DNA of 64,000 nucleotides, taken from the NCBI RefSeq assembly GCF_900109915.1, contig NZ_FOBU01000004.1, positions 1 through 64,000 on the forward strand, read 5' to 3'. The notes beneath the pieces are model-generated. The model was not told where the DNA came from, ran no database searches, and was given only the letters and a program-made list of their open reading frames with translations. Position 1 is the first letter of the stretch. Every line of letters begins with the position of its first letter. Position numbers and translations under genes: made by a program. Below are positions 1-8,932 of this stretch, piece after piece. Source of the stretch: Luteibacter sp. UNCMF331Sha3.1 (GTDB taxonomy: Bacteria > Pseudomonadota > Gammaproteobacteria > Xanthomonadales > Rhodanobacteraceae).

Positions 1-3000
1 CGTATTCGGCGACGGGCGAGGCGGTGGGTCCGGCGAAGGCGTCCGGCCTGGCCTCGACCGCGGTGGGTTCGAGCGCGCAGGCCGAAGGCCAGTTCGCCAC
101 GGCGCTGGGCACGGCGGCGTTCGCGCAGGGCGAGCAGTCGACGGCGAGCGGTTTCCTCTCGCAGGCGTCGGGTGCGGGTGCGGTCGCGAACGGTGCGCAG
201 GCGTTCGCCGATGGCGAACTGTCGACGGCGGTCGGCTACGGCACGGCGGCCTACAGCGCCGGTTCGACGGCGATCGGTGGCGGCGCGAGCGCGGCGGGCG
301 AAGGCAGCGTCGCGATCGGCAACTACGCGGAGACGGGTTTCGGCCTGTTCGGTATCGAGGCGGTGAACGCCACGGCGATCGGCTCGGGCAGCTGGGTACT
401 CGCGGACAACGGCACGGCGCTGGGTGCGAACGCCTGGGCGCTGGGCACGAACTCGGTGGCGCTGGGCGCCGGCTCCACGGCCGATCGCGACAACACGGTG
501 TCGGTGGGTGACGTCGGCACGGAGCGGCAGATCACCAACGTCGCGGCGGGCACGGAAGCGACGGATGCGGTGAACAAGGGCCAGCTCGACGCGGTATCGG
601 ACAGCGTCAGCGATGCATCGCACTACTTCAAGGCCAACGGCCTGAAGGACGGCAGCGACGATGCGCAGGCGCTGGGCGACAACGCGACGGCCTCGGGCTC
701 GGGCGCGTTCGCCGGTGCGCAGGGCGCGAGCGCGTACGGCAGCGGCGCGACGGCGACGGGCCAGCAGTCGACGGCGACCGGTTACGGTGCGGTGGCGTCG
801 GGACAGAACAGTGCCGCCTACGGTGCCGGCGCGCAGGCGGCCGGTCCGGGCAGCGTCGCGGTCGGCGGTGTCGCGGTCGACGAAGACGGCAATCCGCTCA
901 TCACCAATGGCGGTGTGCCGGTCGATACCGGCGCGACGACGGCGGCGATCGGTGGCACCGCGGTCGGCGCGAGCGCGCAGGCCGGCGGCTTCGCGGCCTC
1001 GTCCTTCGGCGTCGGTGCCTATGCCAGCGGTTCGCAGGCCACGGCGGTGGGTGCGGTGGCCAACGCCATCGGCGATCTTTCGACAGCGGTGGGCACGCAG
1101 AGCGCGGCGACGGGCACGAGCAGCGTCGCGATCGGCGAGAGCGCGCAGGCAACCGGCGAAGAGAGCGTCGCCGTCGGTGGCAGCACGTTCTTCGGACTCA
1201 TCCCGGCGCAGGCCACGGGCACCGGTGCGTCGGCGTTCGGCACAGGCGCATGGGCCACGGCGGACTACGCGACCGCGCTGGGCTGGAACAGCTACGCGGA
1301 CGGCATCAGCAGCACCGCGGTGGGCGAGTCGGCGATCGCCGGCGCGGCCAACTCGGTGGCGTTGGGTGCCGGTTCCTACGCCGATCGCGACAACACGGTG
1401 TCGGTGGGCGACGTGGGTGCCGAGCGGCAGATCACGAACGTCGCGGCCGGTACGGCATCGACCGACGCGGTGAACAAGAGTCAGCTCGACGCGGTATCGG
1501 ACAGCGTCGGCGACGCGTCGCATTACTTCAAGGCCAACGGCCTGAAGGACGGCAGCGACGACGCGCAGGCGCTCGGCGATAACGCGACGGCGTCCGGGTC
1601 GGGTGCGTTCGCGGGTGCGGCGGGTGCCAGCGCCTACGGTAGCGGCGCGACGGCGACGGGACAGCAGTCGACGGCGACCGGTTACGGTGCGGTGGCGTCG
1701 GGACAGAACAGTGCCGCCTACGGTGCCGGCGCGCAGGCGGCCGGTCCGGGCAGCGTGGCGGTCGGCGGCAACGCGGTCGATGCGAACGGCGACGCGCTGA
1801 TTTCGGATGGCAACGGTAATCCCATCGACACGGGCGCGACCACGGCCGCCGTCGGCGGTACCGCGGTCGGTGCGAGTTCGCAGGCGGGTGGTTTCGCGGC
1901 GACCTCGGTCGGTGTCGGCGCCTACGCCAGCGGCAACCAGTCGACGGCGCTCGGCGCGGTCGCCAATGCGACGGGCGCTTACTCGACCGCGGTGGGTACC
2001 TCCACCACCGCGTCGGGTGCGGGTTCGGTCGCGGTGGGCGGACCGGGCAACCTCGAAGGCGTCGGCCAGATCTTCACCGGCGCGACGGGTGAAAACGCCG
2101 CCGCCTTCGGTGGCGGTGCGCAGGCGACGGCGGACAATGCCACCGCGCTCGGCGCCATCGCCGGTGCGGAAGGCGTGGGTAGCACGGCGGTCGGTTACTT
2201 CGCGTACGCACCGGGCGTCAACGCCACGGCGCTCGGTACCAACAGCTGGGCGTCGGGAGCGAGCAGCGTCGCGGTCGGCGATTTCTCCACGGCGACGGGG
2301 AGCCGCAGCGTGGCGATCGGTGCGGACGCGACGTCGTCGGCGGCGAACAGTGTGGCACTCGGCACGAACTCGGTGGCGAACCGCGCCAACACGGTCTCCG
2401 TCGGTACGGCCGGCAGCGCACGACAGATCGCCAACGTCGCCGCCGGCACGCAGGGCACCGACGCGGTCAACGTGAACCAGCTGAACGCGCTCTCCGACAG
2501 CACGAGCGCCGCGCAGCACTACGTCGCGGCGACCGGCGCCGGCGACGGTTCCGATGACGCGAGTGCCACCGGTGCGTTCGCCACGGCCACGGGTGCGGCC
2601 AGCAGCGCCACCGGCGACATGTCGACCGCACAGGGCGCGTTCGCCACGGCGAGCCGCGAATCGGCGACGGCTATCGGTGCATCGGCCAACGCCGGCGCGG
2701 CCGGAGCGACCGCCATCGGCGACAGCGCCCGCGCGCTCGCGGCGAACTCGGTCGCGCTCGGCAGCGGGTCGCTGGCGACGCGTGCGAACACGGTGTCGGT
2801 GGGCTCGGCGGGCAACAACCGCCAGATCACCAACGTCGCGGCCGGCACGCAGACCAACGACGCCGTGAACCTCGGTCAGCTGAACAGCGCGCTGAGCGGC
2901 GCGTTCGCCGGATCGTCCAACGCCGCCGGCAATGCCGTCGCGATGGCGCTCGGCGGCGGTGCGACCATGGGTGCCAACGGCCTCGTGGGCCCGAGCTATC

Positions 3001-3752
3001 GGGTGCAGGGCGCGGCGTACAGCTCGGTGGGCGACGCGGTCGGTGCGCTGGACGGCGCCATCGGCTCCCTCAACAGCCGCGTGGGATCGCTGGAATCGAA
3101 GTCGGGCAGCGGTGGCACGGGCATTCCTGGCGGCACGCCGCCGCGTGGGGGCGGCACGATCGCCGCCGCCGCGGTCACGACGGCCGCGGCGACGCCCGAA
3201 GTGGCCGCCGCCGTCGCGGCACCGGTGGCCGGCGGTGCGCCCACGGCCGCGGCGGCGTTGCCGATCACGGCGGCGGCGATCGATGGCGGCAACGCCCCGA
3301 TCACCAACGTCGCCGCCGGTGTGGCACCGACGGACGCGGCCAACGTGAGCCAGGTGGACCAGGCGCTGACGACCGCCAAGTCGTACGCCGACCAGGGCGA
3401 CGCCACGACGCTGAACAGCGCCAAGGCCTACACGGACCAGAAGTTCGGGGACGTGGTGAGCGGCGGAGCGTTCGACGAGTACAAGCGGACGGTCGATCGC
3501 CGGTTCAGCAACCTCAACGACCGCCTGAACAAGGTCGGTGCGATGGGCGCGGCGATGTCGCAGATGGCGTTCAGCACGCAGGGCGTCAATGGCGACAACC
3601 GGCTCGGCGTGGGTGTCGGCGGGTACAAGGGGCAGGGAGCGCTGTCGGTCGGCTACTCGCGCAGCATCTCGTCCAACGCCAGCCTGACCTTCGGTGCCGC
3701 GGTCAGCGGCGGTGAGTCTTCCGGCGGTGTGGGTGTAGGCGTGGGCTGGTAA
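1..3752 (+). CDS. YadA-like trimeric autotransporter adhesin, 5' truncated by window edge
   Basis: Surface adhesin of the type Vc (trimeric autotransporter) class. The reading frame is open to base 3, so the signal peptide and start lie outside the window; about 1249 residues are visible. The visible part is mostly head repeats of about 14 residues with alternating A-x-G and S-x-A-x-G patterns. Five neck/connector motifs of the form NVAAGT-x3-DAVN-x2-QL separate them. A low-complexity Ala/Pro/Gly stretch (around 3100-3290) follows. The C-terminus has a short coiled coil (FDEYKRTVDRRFSNLNDRLN) and a four-strand YadA-type anchor ending in Gly-Val-Gly-Trp, typical for outer-membrane insertion. 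A 900-bp internal direct duplication is described separately. A hairpin terminator follows, so the gene is probably transcribed apart from the T2SS operon. Family assignment is strong; ligand and head length are unknown. Confidence 0.93.
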   Translation, partial: YSATGEAVGPAKASGLASTAVGSSAQAEGQFATALGTAAFAQGEQSTASGFLSQASGAGAVANGAQAFADGELSTAVGYGTAAYSAGSTAIGGGASAAGEGSVAIGNYAETGFGLFGIEAVNATAIGSGSWVLADNGTALGANAWALGTNSVALGAGSTADRDNTVSVGDVGTERQITNVAAGTEATDAVNKGQLDAVSDSVSDASHYFKANGLKDGSDDAQALGDNATASGSGAFAGAQGASAYGSGATATGQQSTATGYGAVASGQNSAAYGAGAQAAGPGSVAVGGVAVDEDGNPLITNGGVPVDTGATTAAIGGTAVGASAQAGGFAASSFGVGAYASGSQATAVGAVANAIGDLSTAVGTQSAATGTSSVAIGESAQATGEESVAVGGSTFFGLIPAQATGTGASAFGTGAWATADYATALGWNSYADGISSTAVGESAIAGAANSVALGAGSYADRDNTVSVGDVGAERQITNVAAGTASTDAVNKSQLDAVSDSVGDASHYFKANGLKDGSDDAQALGDNATASGSGAFAGAAGASAYGSGATATGQQSTATGYGAVASGQNSAAYGAGAQAAGPGSVAVGGNAVDANGDALISDGNGNPIDTGATTAAVGGTAVGASSQAGGFAATSVGVGAYASGNQSTALGAVANATGAYSTAVGTSTTASGAGSVAVGGPGNLEGVGQIFTGATGENAAAFGGGAQATADNATALGAIAGAEGVGSTAVGYFAYAPGVNATALGTNSWASGASSVAVGDFSTATGSRSVAIGADATSSAANSVALGTNSVANRANTVSVGTAGSARQIANVAAGTQGTDAVNVNQLNALSDSTSAAQHYVAATGAGDGSDDASATGAFATATGAASSATGDMSTAQGAFATASRESATAIGASANAGAAGATAIGDSARALAANSVALGSGSLATRANTVSVGSAGNNRQITNVAAGTQTNDAVNLGQLNSALSGAFAGSSNAAGNAVAMALGGGATMGANGLVGPSYRVQGAAYSSVGDAVGALDGAIGSLNSRVGSLESKSGSGGTGIPGGTPPRGGGTIAAAAVTTAAATPEVAAAVAAPVAGGAPTAAAALPITAAAIDGGNAPITNVAAGVAPTDAANVSQVDQALTTAKSYADQGDATTLNSAKAYTDQKFGDVVSGGAFDEYKRTVDRRFSNLNDRLNKVGAMGAAMSQMAFSTQGVNGDNRLGVGVGGYKGQGALSVGYSRSISSNASLTFGAAVSGGESSGGVGVGVGW
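451..1800 (+). repeat. 900-bp tandem internal duplication in the adhesin
   Basis: Bases about 451-900 recur at 1351-1800 with an offset of exactly 900 bp. Bases 781-855 and 1681-1755 are identical, and the flanks differ mainly at third positions. The copied block covers a neck motif, the SHYFKANGLKDGSDDAQALG linker and several head repeats. Protein similarity continues beyond the block with small indels. The period is a multiple of three, so copy number can change without a frameshift. Confidence 0.9.
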
Positions 3753-3794
3753 GTGCACCCGGCGGCGGCCTACGGGTTGCCGCCAAGCCCTTGG

Positions 3795-3820
3795 AAAGCC
3801 GGCGGCGACGCCGGCTTTTC
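3795..3820 (+). terminator. Intrinsic terminator after the adhesin gene
   Basis: A perfect 9-bp stem (3795-3803 with 3810-3818), a 6-base loop and a short T run (3816-3819) lie 43 bases after the adhesin stop codon. The placement separates the adhesin from the downstream gsp operon. Confidence 0.8.
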
Positions 3821-3952
3821 TTGTTGCGCCAGGTCGCGGAATGTCGCTGCCACGGTCGCCGTCGACGCACCGTATGTGCTACCAATAGCGCCCCCGCCCG
3901 GTCAGGAACGACCGGACGAAACGACGCAATCAACGGACCGTGTGGAGATGGC

Positions 3953-5677
3953 ATGTCTGCGATGACCGAGCAAAGGGACATGCTTACCGGAGAACCGGGA
4001 GAAGCCCAGGTCTGTGCGCACCTCGTGGCGCACGGACGGCTGAAGGACACCGACCTCGCGCGGGCGCGCCGCCTGCACGACGAAACACCGGAAGGCACCC
4101 TCACGGCGCTGATGGCCCGGCTGGGCCTGGTGTCCGAGCGCGACCTTGCCGACGCGTGGGCCGACCTGCTCGGACTGACGCTGCTCGCGGCCAAGGACGC
4201 CCCCGAGCTGCCGCCCGCGGACACCGAACTGTCCGTGCGATTCCTCAAGCAATACCATGTGGTACCCGTGCGCGAGGGCGACGACGGGCTCGCGCTGCTG
4301 GTCGCCGACCCGGCCGATCCCTACCCGCTGCAGGCCGTGCGCCTCGCGACGGGTCGCGATGTCCACCTGCGCGTGGGTCTTCGCTCCGAAATCGACGACC
4401 TCATCGAGCGTTATTACGGGCAGGGCCGTTCGGCCATGGGCAGCATCGTCGAGAGTCTCGACGGCAGCGCCGCCGAAGAAGACGATGTCGAGCACCTGCG
4501 CGACCTCGCGTCCGAGGCGCCCGTCATCCGGCTCGTCAACCTGATTCTCCAGCGCGCGGTGGAACAGCGCGCGTCCGACGTGCATATCGAGCCGTTCGAG
4601 AATCGCCTCAAGGTGCGTTATCGCATCGACGGCGTGCTGCACGAGGTGGAGGCCCCGCCGTCGAGCTCCACCGCCGCGGTCATCTCGCGCGTGAAGATCA
4701 TGGCTCGGCTCAACATCGCGGAGCGCCGCCTGCCGCAGGACGGCCGCATCCAGTTGCGCGTGCAGGGCAAGGAGCTCGACCTGCGCGTGTCGACGGTGCC
4801 GACCAGCTTCGGCGAGTCGGTGGTGATGCGTATCCTCGATCGCGAGTCGATCGTGTTCGATTTCGCGTCGCTGGGTTTCACCGATCACTTCCGCGACCGC
4901 TTCGTCGACGTCCTCGACCGGCCGCACGGCATCCTGCTCGTCACCGGCCCCACGGGTTCGGGCAAGACGACGACGCTCTACACCGCGCTGTCGCAGATCA
5001 ACACGCCGGACGTGAAGATCATCACCGTCGAGGATCCGGTCGAATACCAGATCGAAGGCATCAACCAGATCCAGGTGAAGCCGCAGATCGGACTGGACTT
5101 CGCCGGTGCCCTGCGCTCCATCGTCCGCCAGGATCCCGACGTCATCATGATCGGCGAAATGCGCGATCTCGAGACCTGCCGCATCGCGATCCAGTCCGCG
5201 CTCACCGGCCACCTGGTGCTGTCGACGCTGCATACGAACAGCGCGTCGGGCGGCATCACACGCCTGCTCGACATGGGCGTGGAAGATTATCTGCTGGGCT
5301 CCACCGTCAACGGCATCCTCGCGCAGCGCCTCGTGCGCCGCCTCGATCCGGAAACCGCGGTGCCCTACGAAGCGCTGCCCGAGGTGATCGAGCAGTTCGA
5401 GCTGCACAAGTACACCGACGAGCGCCCGATCCGCCTGTGGAAGCCCGGCAGCAGCGCCGCCAACCCCACCGGCTATCGCGGTCGTCGCGCGATCATGGAG
5501 TTCCTCGTGATGAGCGACCCGCTGCGTCGCCTCGTAATGCAGCGCGCCGACGCCGGCGAGATCGAGCGTCAGGCGCGCGCCGAAGGCATGCGCACGATGT
5601 ACGAGGACGGCCTCGCCAAGGCCGTCTCGGGCATCACCACGATCGAAGAGGTCCTGCGCGTCACGCAGGAATCGTAA
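3953..5677 (+). CDS. gspE: Type II secretion ATPase GspE (XpsE type)
   Basis: Cytoplasmic hexameric ATPase that powers the T2SS pseudopilus. The start is set at 3953 (MSAMTEQRDM) because GGAG lies 7 bases upstream; this gives 574 aa. The frame stays open further upstream, but that part has no family similarity. An N-terminal GspE/MshEN-like domain (about 15-150) is followed by the ATPase core: Walker A GPTGSGKT at 332-339, Asp box ITVEDPVEY near 357, Walker B region RQDPDVIMIGEMRD near 392-405, His box GHLVLSTLHTN near 419. The usual CxxC...CxxC zinc subdomain between His box and C-terminus (about 460-510) is absent; no cysteine is present there. First gene of the gspEFGHIJKLMND operon; gspF follows after 12 bases. 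Confidence 0.96.
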   Translation: MSAMTEQRDMLTGEPGEAQVCAHLVAHGRLKDTDLARARRLHDETPEGTLTALMARLGLVSERDLADAWADLLGLTLLAAKDAPELPPADTELSVRFLKQYHVVPVREGDDGLALLVADPADPYPLQAVRLATGRDVHLRVGLRSEIDDLIERYYGQGRSAMGSIVESLDGSAAEEDDVEHLRDLASEAPVIRLVNLILQRAVEQRASDVHIEPFENRLKVRYRIDGVLHEVEAPPSSSTAAVISRVKIMARLNIAERRLPQDGRIQLRVQGKELDLRVSTVPTSFGESVVMRILDRESIVFDFASLGFTDHFRDRFVDVLDRPHGILLVTGPTGSGKTTTLYTALSQINTPDVKIITVEDPVEYQIEGINQIQVKPQIGLDFAGALRSIVRQDPDVIMIGEMRDLETCRIAIQSALTGHLVLSTLHTNSASGGITRLLDMGVEDYLLGSTVNGILAQRLVRRLDPETAVPYEALPEVIEQFELHKYTDERPIRLWKPGSSAANPTGYRGRRAIMEFLVMSDPLRRLVMQRADAGEIERQARAEGMRTMYEDGLAKAVSGITTIEEVLRVTQES

Positions 5678-5689
5678 GGAACGCCGCTC

Positions 5690-6907
5690 ATGAGCCAGTT
5701 CCGATACCGCGCCATCAGTGCCGCCGGCGAAGCCCTCACGGGCCGCATGGAAGCCGCGTCCGTGGAGGATGTGGTCGCCCGCCTGCAGGACCAGGGGCAC
5801 ACGCCGATCGAGGCGGTGCCCGCGGATGGCGAGGGCACCGGCGGCAGCTTCGCCGCGCTGTTCCGCAAGGGGCCCTTCACCGGCGACCAGCTCGCGCAGT
5901 TCACGCACCAGCTCGCCACGCTGCTCGGCGCGGGGCAGCCCCTGGATCGCGCGCTGGGCATCCTGCTCGACCTTCCCGAGGGCGAGCGTGCGAAGAACAT
6001 GGTCGAACGCATCCGCGATCGCGTGCGGGGCGGCACGACGCTGTCGACAGCGCTCGACGAAGAGAACGGCGTCTTCCCGCGGCTCTACATCAGCCTGGTG
6101 CGCGCGGGCGAAGCCGGCGGTTCGCTGGACGAAACGCTGCGCCGTCTCGCCGATTACCTCGAACGCGCGCAGGCGTTGCGGGGCAGCATCGTCAACGCGC
6201 TGATCTATCCGGCCTTCCTCATGGTCGGCGTGCTCGGTTCGCTCGTGTTGCTGCTGGCGTACGTGGTGCCGCAGTTCGTGCCGATCTTCGCCGACATGCA
6301 GGTGCCGATTCCCGTGATCACGCAGGTCGTGCTGGCGATGGGCACGGCCATCGGTGACTGGTGGTGGGCGATGCTCGCCTTGCTCGCGGTAGCGGTGGTA
6401 CTCGTGCGGTTGCGGCTGCGCGACCCGGACACGCGGCTCGCCTTCCATGGCCGCCTGTTGACGATGCGGGTCGCGGGTCCCCTGCTGCTCAAGGTCGAAA
6501 CCGCGCGTATCGCGCGCACGCTCGGTACCTTGCTGAAGAACGGCGTGCCGCTGCTCTCGTCGCTGGCGATCGCCCGGCAGGTCACCGGTAACCGCGCGCT
6601 CGACCTCGCGCTGGAACAGGCGGCCGAGCGGGTGAAGGGCGGTGCGGGTCTCGGATCGTCGCTCGCCCATACCGAACGATTCCCGCGTCTCGCCCTGCAG
6701 ATGATCCAGGTGGGCGAGGAAGCCGGTGCGCTCGACACGATGCTGCTGAAGGTCGCCGACACCTTCGACGTCGAAGCCAAGCGTGCGATCGACCGTCTGC
6801 TCGCGGCGCTGGTGCCGGCCCTCACCATCGTCATGACCGTCATGGTGGCCTTCATCATGGCGGCGATCCTCCTTCCCCTGCTCAGCCTCACCAGCAACAT
6901 CAACTGA
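5690..6907 (+). CDS. gspF: Type II secretion inner-membrane platform protein GspF
   Basis: Polytopic inner-membrane protein that forms the T2SS assembly platform with GspE, L and M. It is 405 aa, the normal family length. Two repeated cytoplasmic GspF/T2SSF domains (about 70-190 and 270-395) each begin with an F-T-x-Q-L-A or A-R-T-L-G-T-L-L type motif. Three hydrophobic segments are visible: about 167-200, 215-240 and the last 25 residues, which contain FIMAAILLPLLSL. The ATG at 5690 follows AAGGA at 5676-5680. The hydrophobic stretch near 6220-6420 reads well in this frame, and no competing frame looks coding. Confidence 0.95.
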   Translation: MSQFRYRAISAAGEALTGRMEAASVEDVVARLQDQGHTPIEAVPADGEGTGGSFAALFRKGPFTGDQLAQFTHQLATLLGAGQPLDRALGILLDLPEGERAKNMVERIRDRVRGGTTLSTALDEENGVFPRLYISLVRAGEAGGSLDETLRRLADYLERAQALRGSIVNALIYPAFLMVGVLGSLVLLLAYVVPQFVPIFADMQVPIPVITQVVLAMGTAIGDWWWAMLALLAVAVVLVRLRLRDPDTRLAFHGRLLTMRVAGPLLLKVETARIARTLGTLLKNGVPLLSSLAIARQVTGNRALDLALEQAAERVKGGAGLGSSLAHTERFPRLALQMIQVGEEAGALDTMLLKVADTFDVEAKRAIDRLLAALVPALTIVMTVMVAFIMAAILLPLLSLTSNIN

Positions 6908-6933
6908 CGATACCGTTTCAAGGAGTTTTCCCC

Positions 6934-7359
6934 ATGCGCGCGAATCCCAACCTCCGCTCCCGTCACGCACGCGGCTTCACCCTGCTCGAGATGCTGGCCG
7001 TGATCGTGCTGATCGGCATCATCGGCGCGATCGTCGTGACCCAGGTCGGCAAGAACGTCGACAAGGGCAAGTACGGCGCAGGCAAGGCGCAGCTGACGAC
7101 GCTCGGCCAGAAGATCGAGAACTACGCGCTGGACAACGGCACGCCGCCGCACTCGCTCGACGACCTGACCACCAGGCCGGCCGACGCCAGCAACTGGCAG
7201 GGTCCGTACGCGAAGGAATCGGACCTCAAGGACCCGTGGGGTCACGCGTTCGGCTACCGCTATCCGGGCGAGCACGGCAGCTTCGACGTCGTGTTCTACG
7301 GGCAGGACGGCAAGGCGGGCGGCGAAGGCTACTCCGCCGACGTCGGCAACTGGCAGTAA
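6934..7359 (+). CDS. gspG: Major pseudopilin GspG
   Basis: Main subunit of the T2SS pseudopilus, 141 aa. It has a class III (type IV pilin-like) leader: a short basic segment, then cleavage after Gly in RGFTLLEMLAVIVLIGIIGA. The conserved Glu is at mature position 5 and a hydrophobic helix follows. The C-terminal part keeps the GspG pattern with DPWGHAFGYRYPG and acidic residues that match the calcium-binding loop of the family. Ribosome site AAGGAG lies 8 bases before the ATG, a strong signal for the most abundant component of the operon. Processing would need a GspO/PilD prepilin peptidase, which is not in this window. Confidence 0.96.
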   Translation: MRANPNLRSRHARGFTLLEMLAVIVLIGIIGAIVVTQVGKNVDKGKYGAGKAQLTTLGQKIENYALDNGTPPHSLDDLTTRPADASNWQGPYAKESDLKDPWGHAFGYRYPGEHGSFDVVFYGQDGKAGGEGYSADVGNWQ

Positions 7360-7386
7360 CGGACCTTCGGGACGGAATGACCGGCC

Positions 7387-7827
7387 ATGCGCGCGCGCGG
7401 ATTCACGCTGTTCGAGATGCTGGCCGTCATCCTGTTGATCGGGATCGCGGCCGCGGCGGTCTCGATCCCGGTGACGCAGGGGCTCGCGAGCGCGCGGGTC
7501 AATGCCGCGAGCGGTGAGCTCGCGGCGGCCCTTCGCTGGACGCGCGCGCAGGCGATCGTCAAAGGCGAGAACCTCGCCCTCGAAGTCGACACCGCCGCCG
7601 CCACGTACACGCCGCCCGGCAAGGCGAACGTTCGCCTGCCAAAGGACATGCGCGTCTCGATCACCAGCGCGCGCGAAGACCAGGTCAACGCGACGACGGG
7701 GCGCATCCGTTTCTTTCCCGATGGCAGCTCGACCGGCGGGCGCATCACGCTCAAACGCGGCGCGCGGGAGTGGCACGTCAACGTCGGCTGGCTCACGGGC
7801 GCGGTCAGCGTGGTGGATACGCGATGA
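7387..7827 (+). CDS. gspH: Minor pseudopilin GspH
   Basis: Predicted minor pseudopilin, 146 aa, with a very short leader (MRARG) before the processing site and the core FTLFEMLAVILLIGIA. The length and the C-terminal beta-rich region fit GspH. Its position directly after gspG and before gspI is the standard order. Its TGA overlaps the ATG of the next gene (ATGA at 7824-7827), suggesting coupled translation. Confidence 0.9.
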   Translation: MRARGFTLFEMLAVILLIGIAAAAVSIPVTQGLASARVNAASGELAAALRWTRAQAIVKGENLALEVDTAAATYTPPGKANVRLPKDMRVSITSAREDQVNATTGRIRFFPDGSSTGGRITLKRGAREWHVNVGWLTGAVSVVDTR

Positions 7828-8270
7828 GGGCCGCGTTCAACCGCACCTTGCGGGCAGGGCGGGCGCAGCGCGGTTTCAGTCTGCTGGAAGTGATCGCCGC
7901 CATCGCGATCCTGGCGATCGCGTTCGCCGCGCTGATGCAGGTCGCCGGCAGCTCGATGAGCCTCACCGCGCGTGCGAACGAACGCACGCAGGCCGCCTTG
8001 CGTGCGCGCACGCTGCTCGACGGCGCGTTCGTGATGGAGCCGATCCAGGAGGGCGTGAGCGAGGGTCGCTTCGACGACACCTATCGCTGGCGCATGAACG
8101 TGGCGCGCTACCGCGCGCCGGACGACACGACGCCCGACGATGCGGGTGACGGGCGCGGCGGCATGTATCGCCTGGACCTCGACGTGATCTGGGGGCCGGG
8201 CGGCAGCGAGCGTCACGCAAGCTTCTCCACGCTGCGGATCGCGGGCGCGGGCGGGGCGAACCCGCCATGA
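7824..8270 (+). CDS. gspI: Minor pseudopilin GspI
   Basis: Predicted minor pseudopilin of the pseudopilus tip complex (GspH/I/J/K), 148 aa. The start is placed at 7824 rather than further upstream in the same frame because it makes an ATGA overlap with gspH and puts the pilin leader RGFSLLEVIAAIAILAIAF about 20 residues from the N-terminus. The body has the T2SSI-like TLLDG...Y-R-W pattern. It overlaps gspJ by the same ATGA arrangement at its end. Confidence 0.9.
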   Translation: MRAAFNRTLRAGRAQRGFSLLEVIAAIAILAIAFAALMQVAGSSMSLTARANERTQAALRARTLLDGAFVMEPIQEGVSEGRFDDTYRWRMNVARYRAPDDTTPDDAGDGRGGMYRLDLDVIWGPGGSERHASFSTLRIAGAGGANPP

Positions 8271-8932
8271 GACACGTACGCGGCTTCAGCCTCATGGAGG
8301 TCCTGGCGGCGCTCGCGCTGCTGACGATCGTGCTGCTCGGCGTGTATTCCGGCATCTCGACCGCGACGCGCATCGTGCGCAGCGGCAGCACCGCGATCGA
8401 GCGCATGGACGAGATACGCTCGGCGCAGACCTATCTGCGCGGCGAGCTGGCGCAGGCGCTCGTCATACCGTTCGGACAGAACGACGACGGCGACCCGCTG
8501 GTGTTCGCCGGGGACGACCGGTCGTTCCGTTTCGTCGCGCCGATGCCGGGCTACCTGTCGAGGCTCGGGCCGCAGCTGCATACCGTGTCGCTCGTCGACG
8601 ACGGGCAGGCGGGTCTGCGGCTGGAGGTCGTGCTGGCGATGTTGCCACCGGACGGCGGCGAGCCCCAGCCGGTCGGCGAGCCGGAAGTCCTCCTGCGCGG
8701 CATCCGCAAGGGCGCGTTCGCTTACCGGGGCCTCGACGATCAGGGCAAGCCGGGCGACTGGCAGGAGCAATGGACGGACAATCGCCGCACGCCCTCGCTG
8801 GTGCGCGTGCAACTGGAAACGGAGGGCAACGTCGCCTTTCCCGCACTCGTGGCGCCTCTGCGTATCGACGCGTCGGCGTCGCGCAACGGCTTCACCCTCT
8901 ACCGCAGCACGCGAAAGGCGGTGCAACGATGA
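8267..8932 (+). CDS. gspJ: Minor pseudopilin GspJ
   Basis: Predicted minor pseudopilin of the tip complex, 221 aa. Leader MRHVRG, processing site G/FSLMEVLAALALLTIVLLG, then a longer globular domain than GspG/H/I, as expected for GspJ. The protein contains RSAQTYLRGELAQAL and later beta-rich segments. ATGA overlaps at both ends place it in a tightly coupled translational unit. Confidence 0.9.
   Translation: MRHVRGFSLMEVLAALALLTIVLLGVYSGISTATRIVRSGSTAIERMDEIRSAQTYLRGELAQALVIPFGQNDDGDPLVFAGDDRSFRFVAPMPGYLSRLGPQLHTVSLVDDGQAGLRLEVVLAMLPPDGGEPQPVGEPEVLLRGIRKGAFAYRGLDDQGKPGDWQEQWTDNRRTPSLVRVQLETEGNVAFPALVAPLRIDASASRNGFTLYRSTRKAVQR

Noticed and set aside
3902-6970. Long antisense frame opposite gspE-gspF (1022 codons)
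   Set aside because: Shadow of a real high-GC gene; composition is Arg/His/Asp/Glu-rich without any domain, and it overlaps two well-supported genes.
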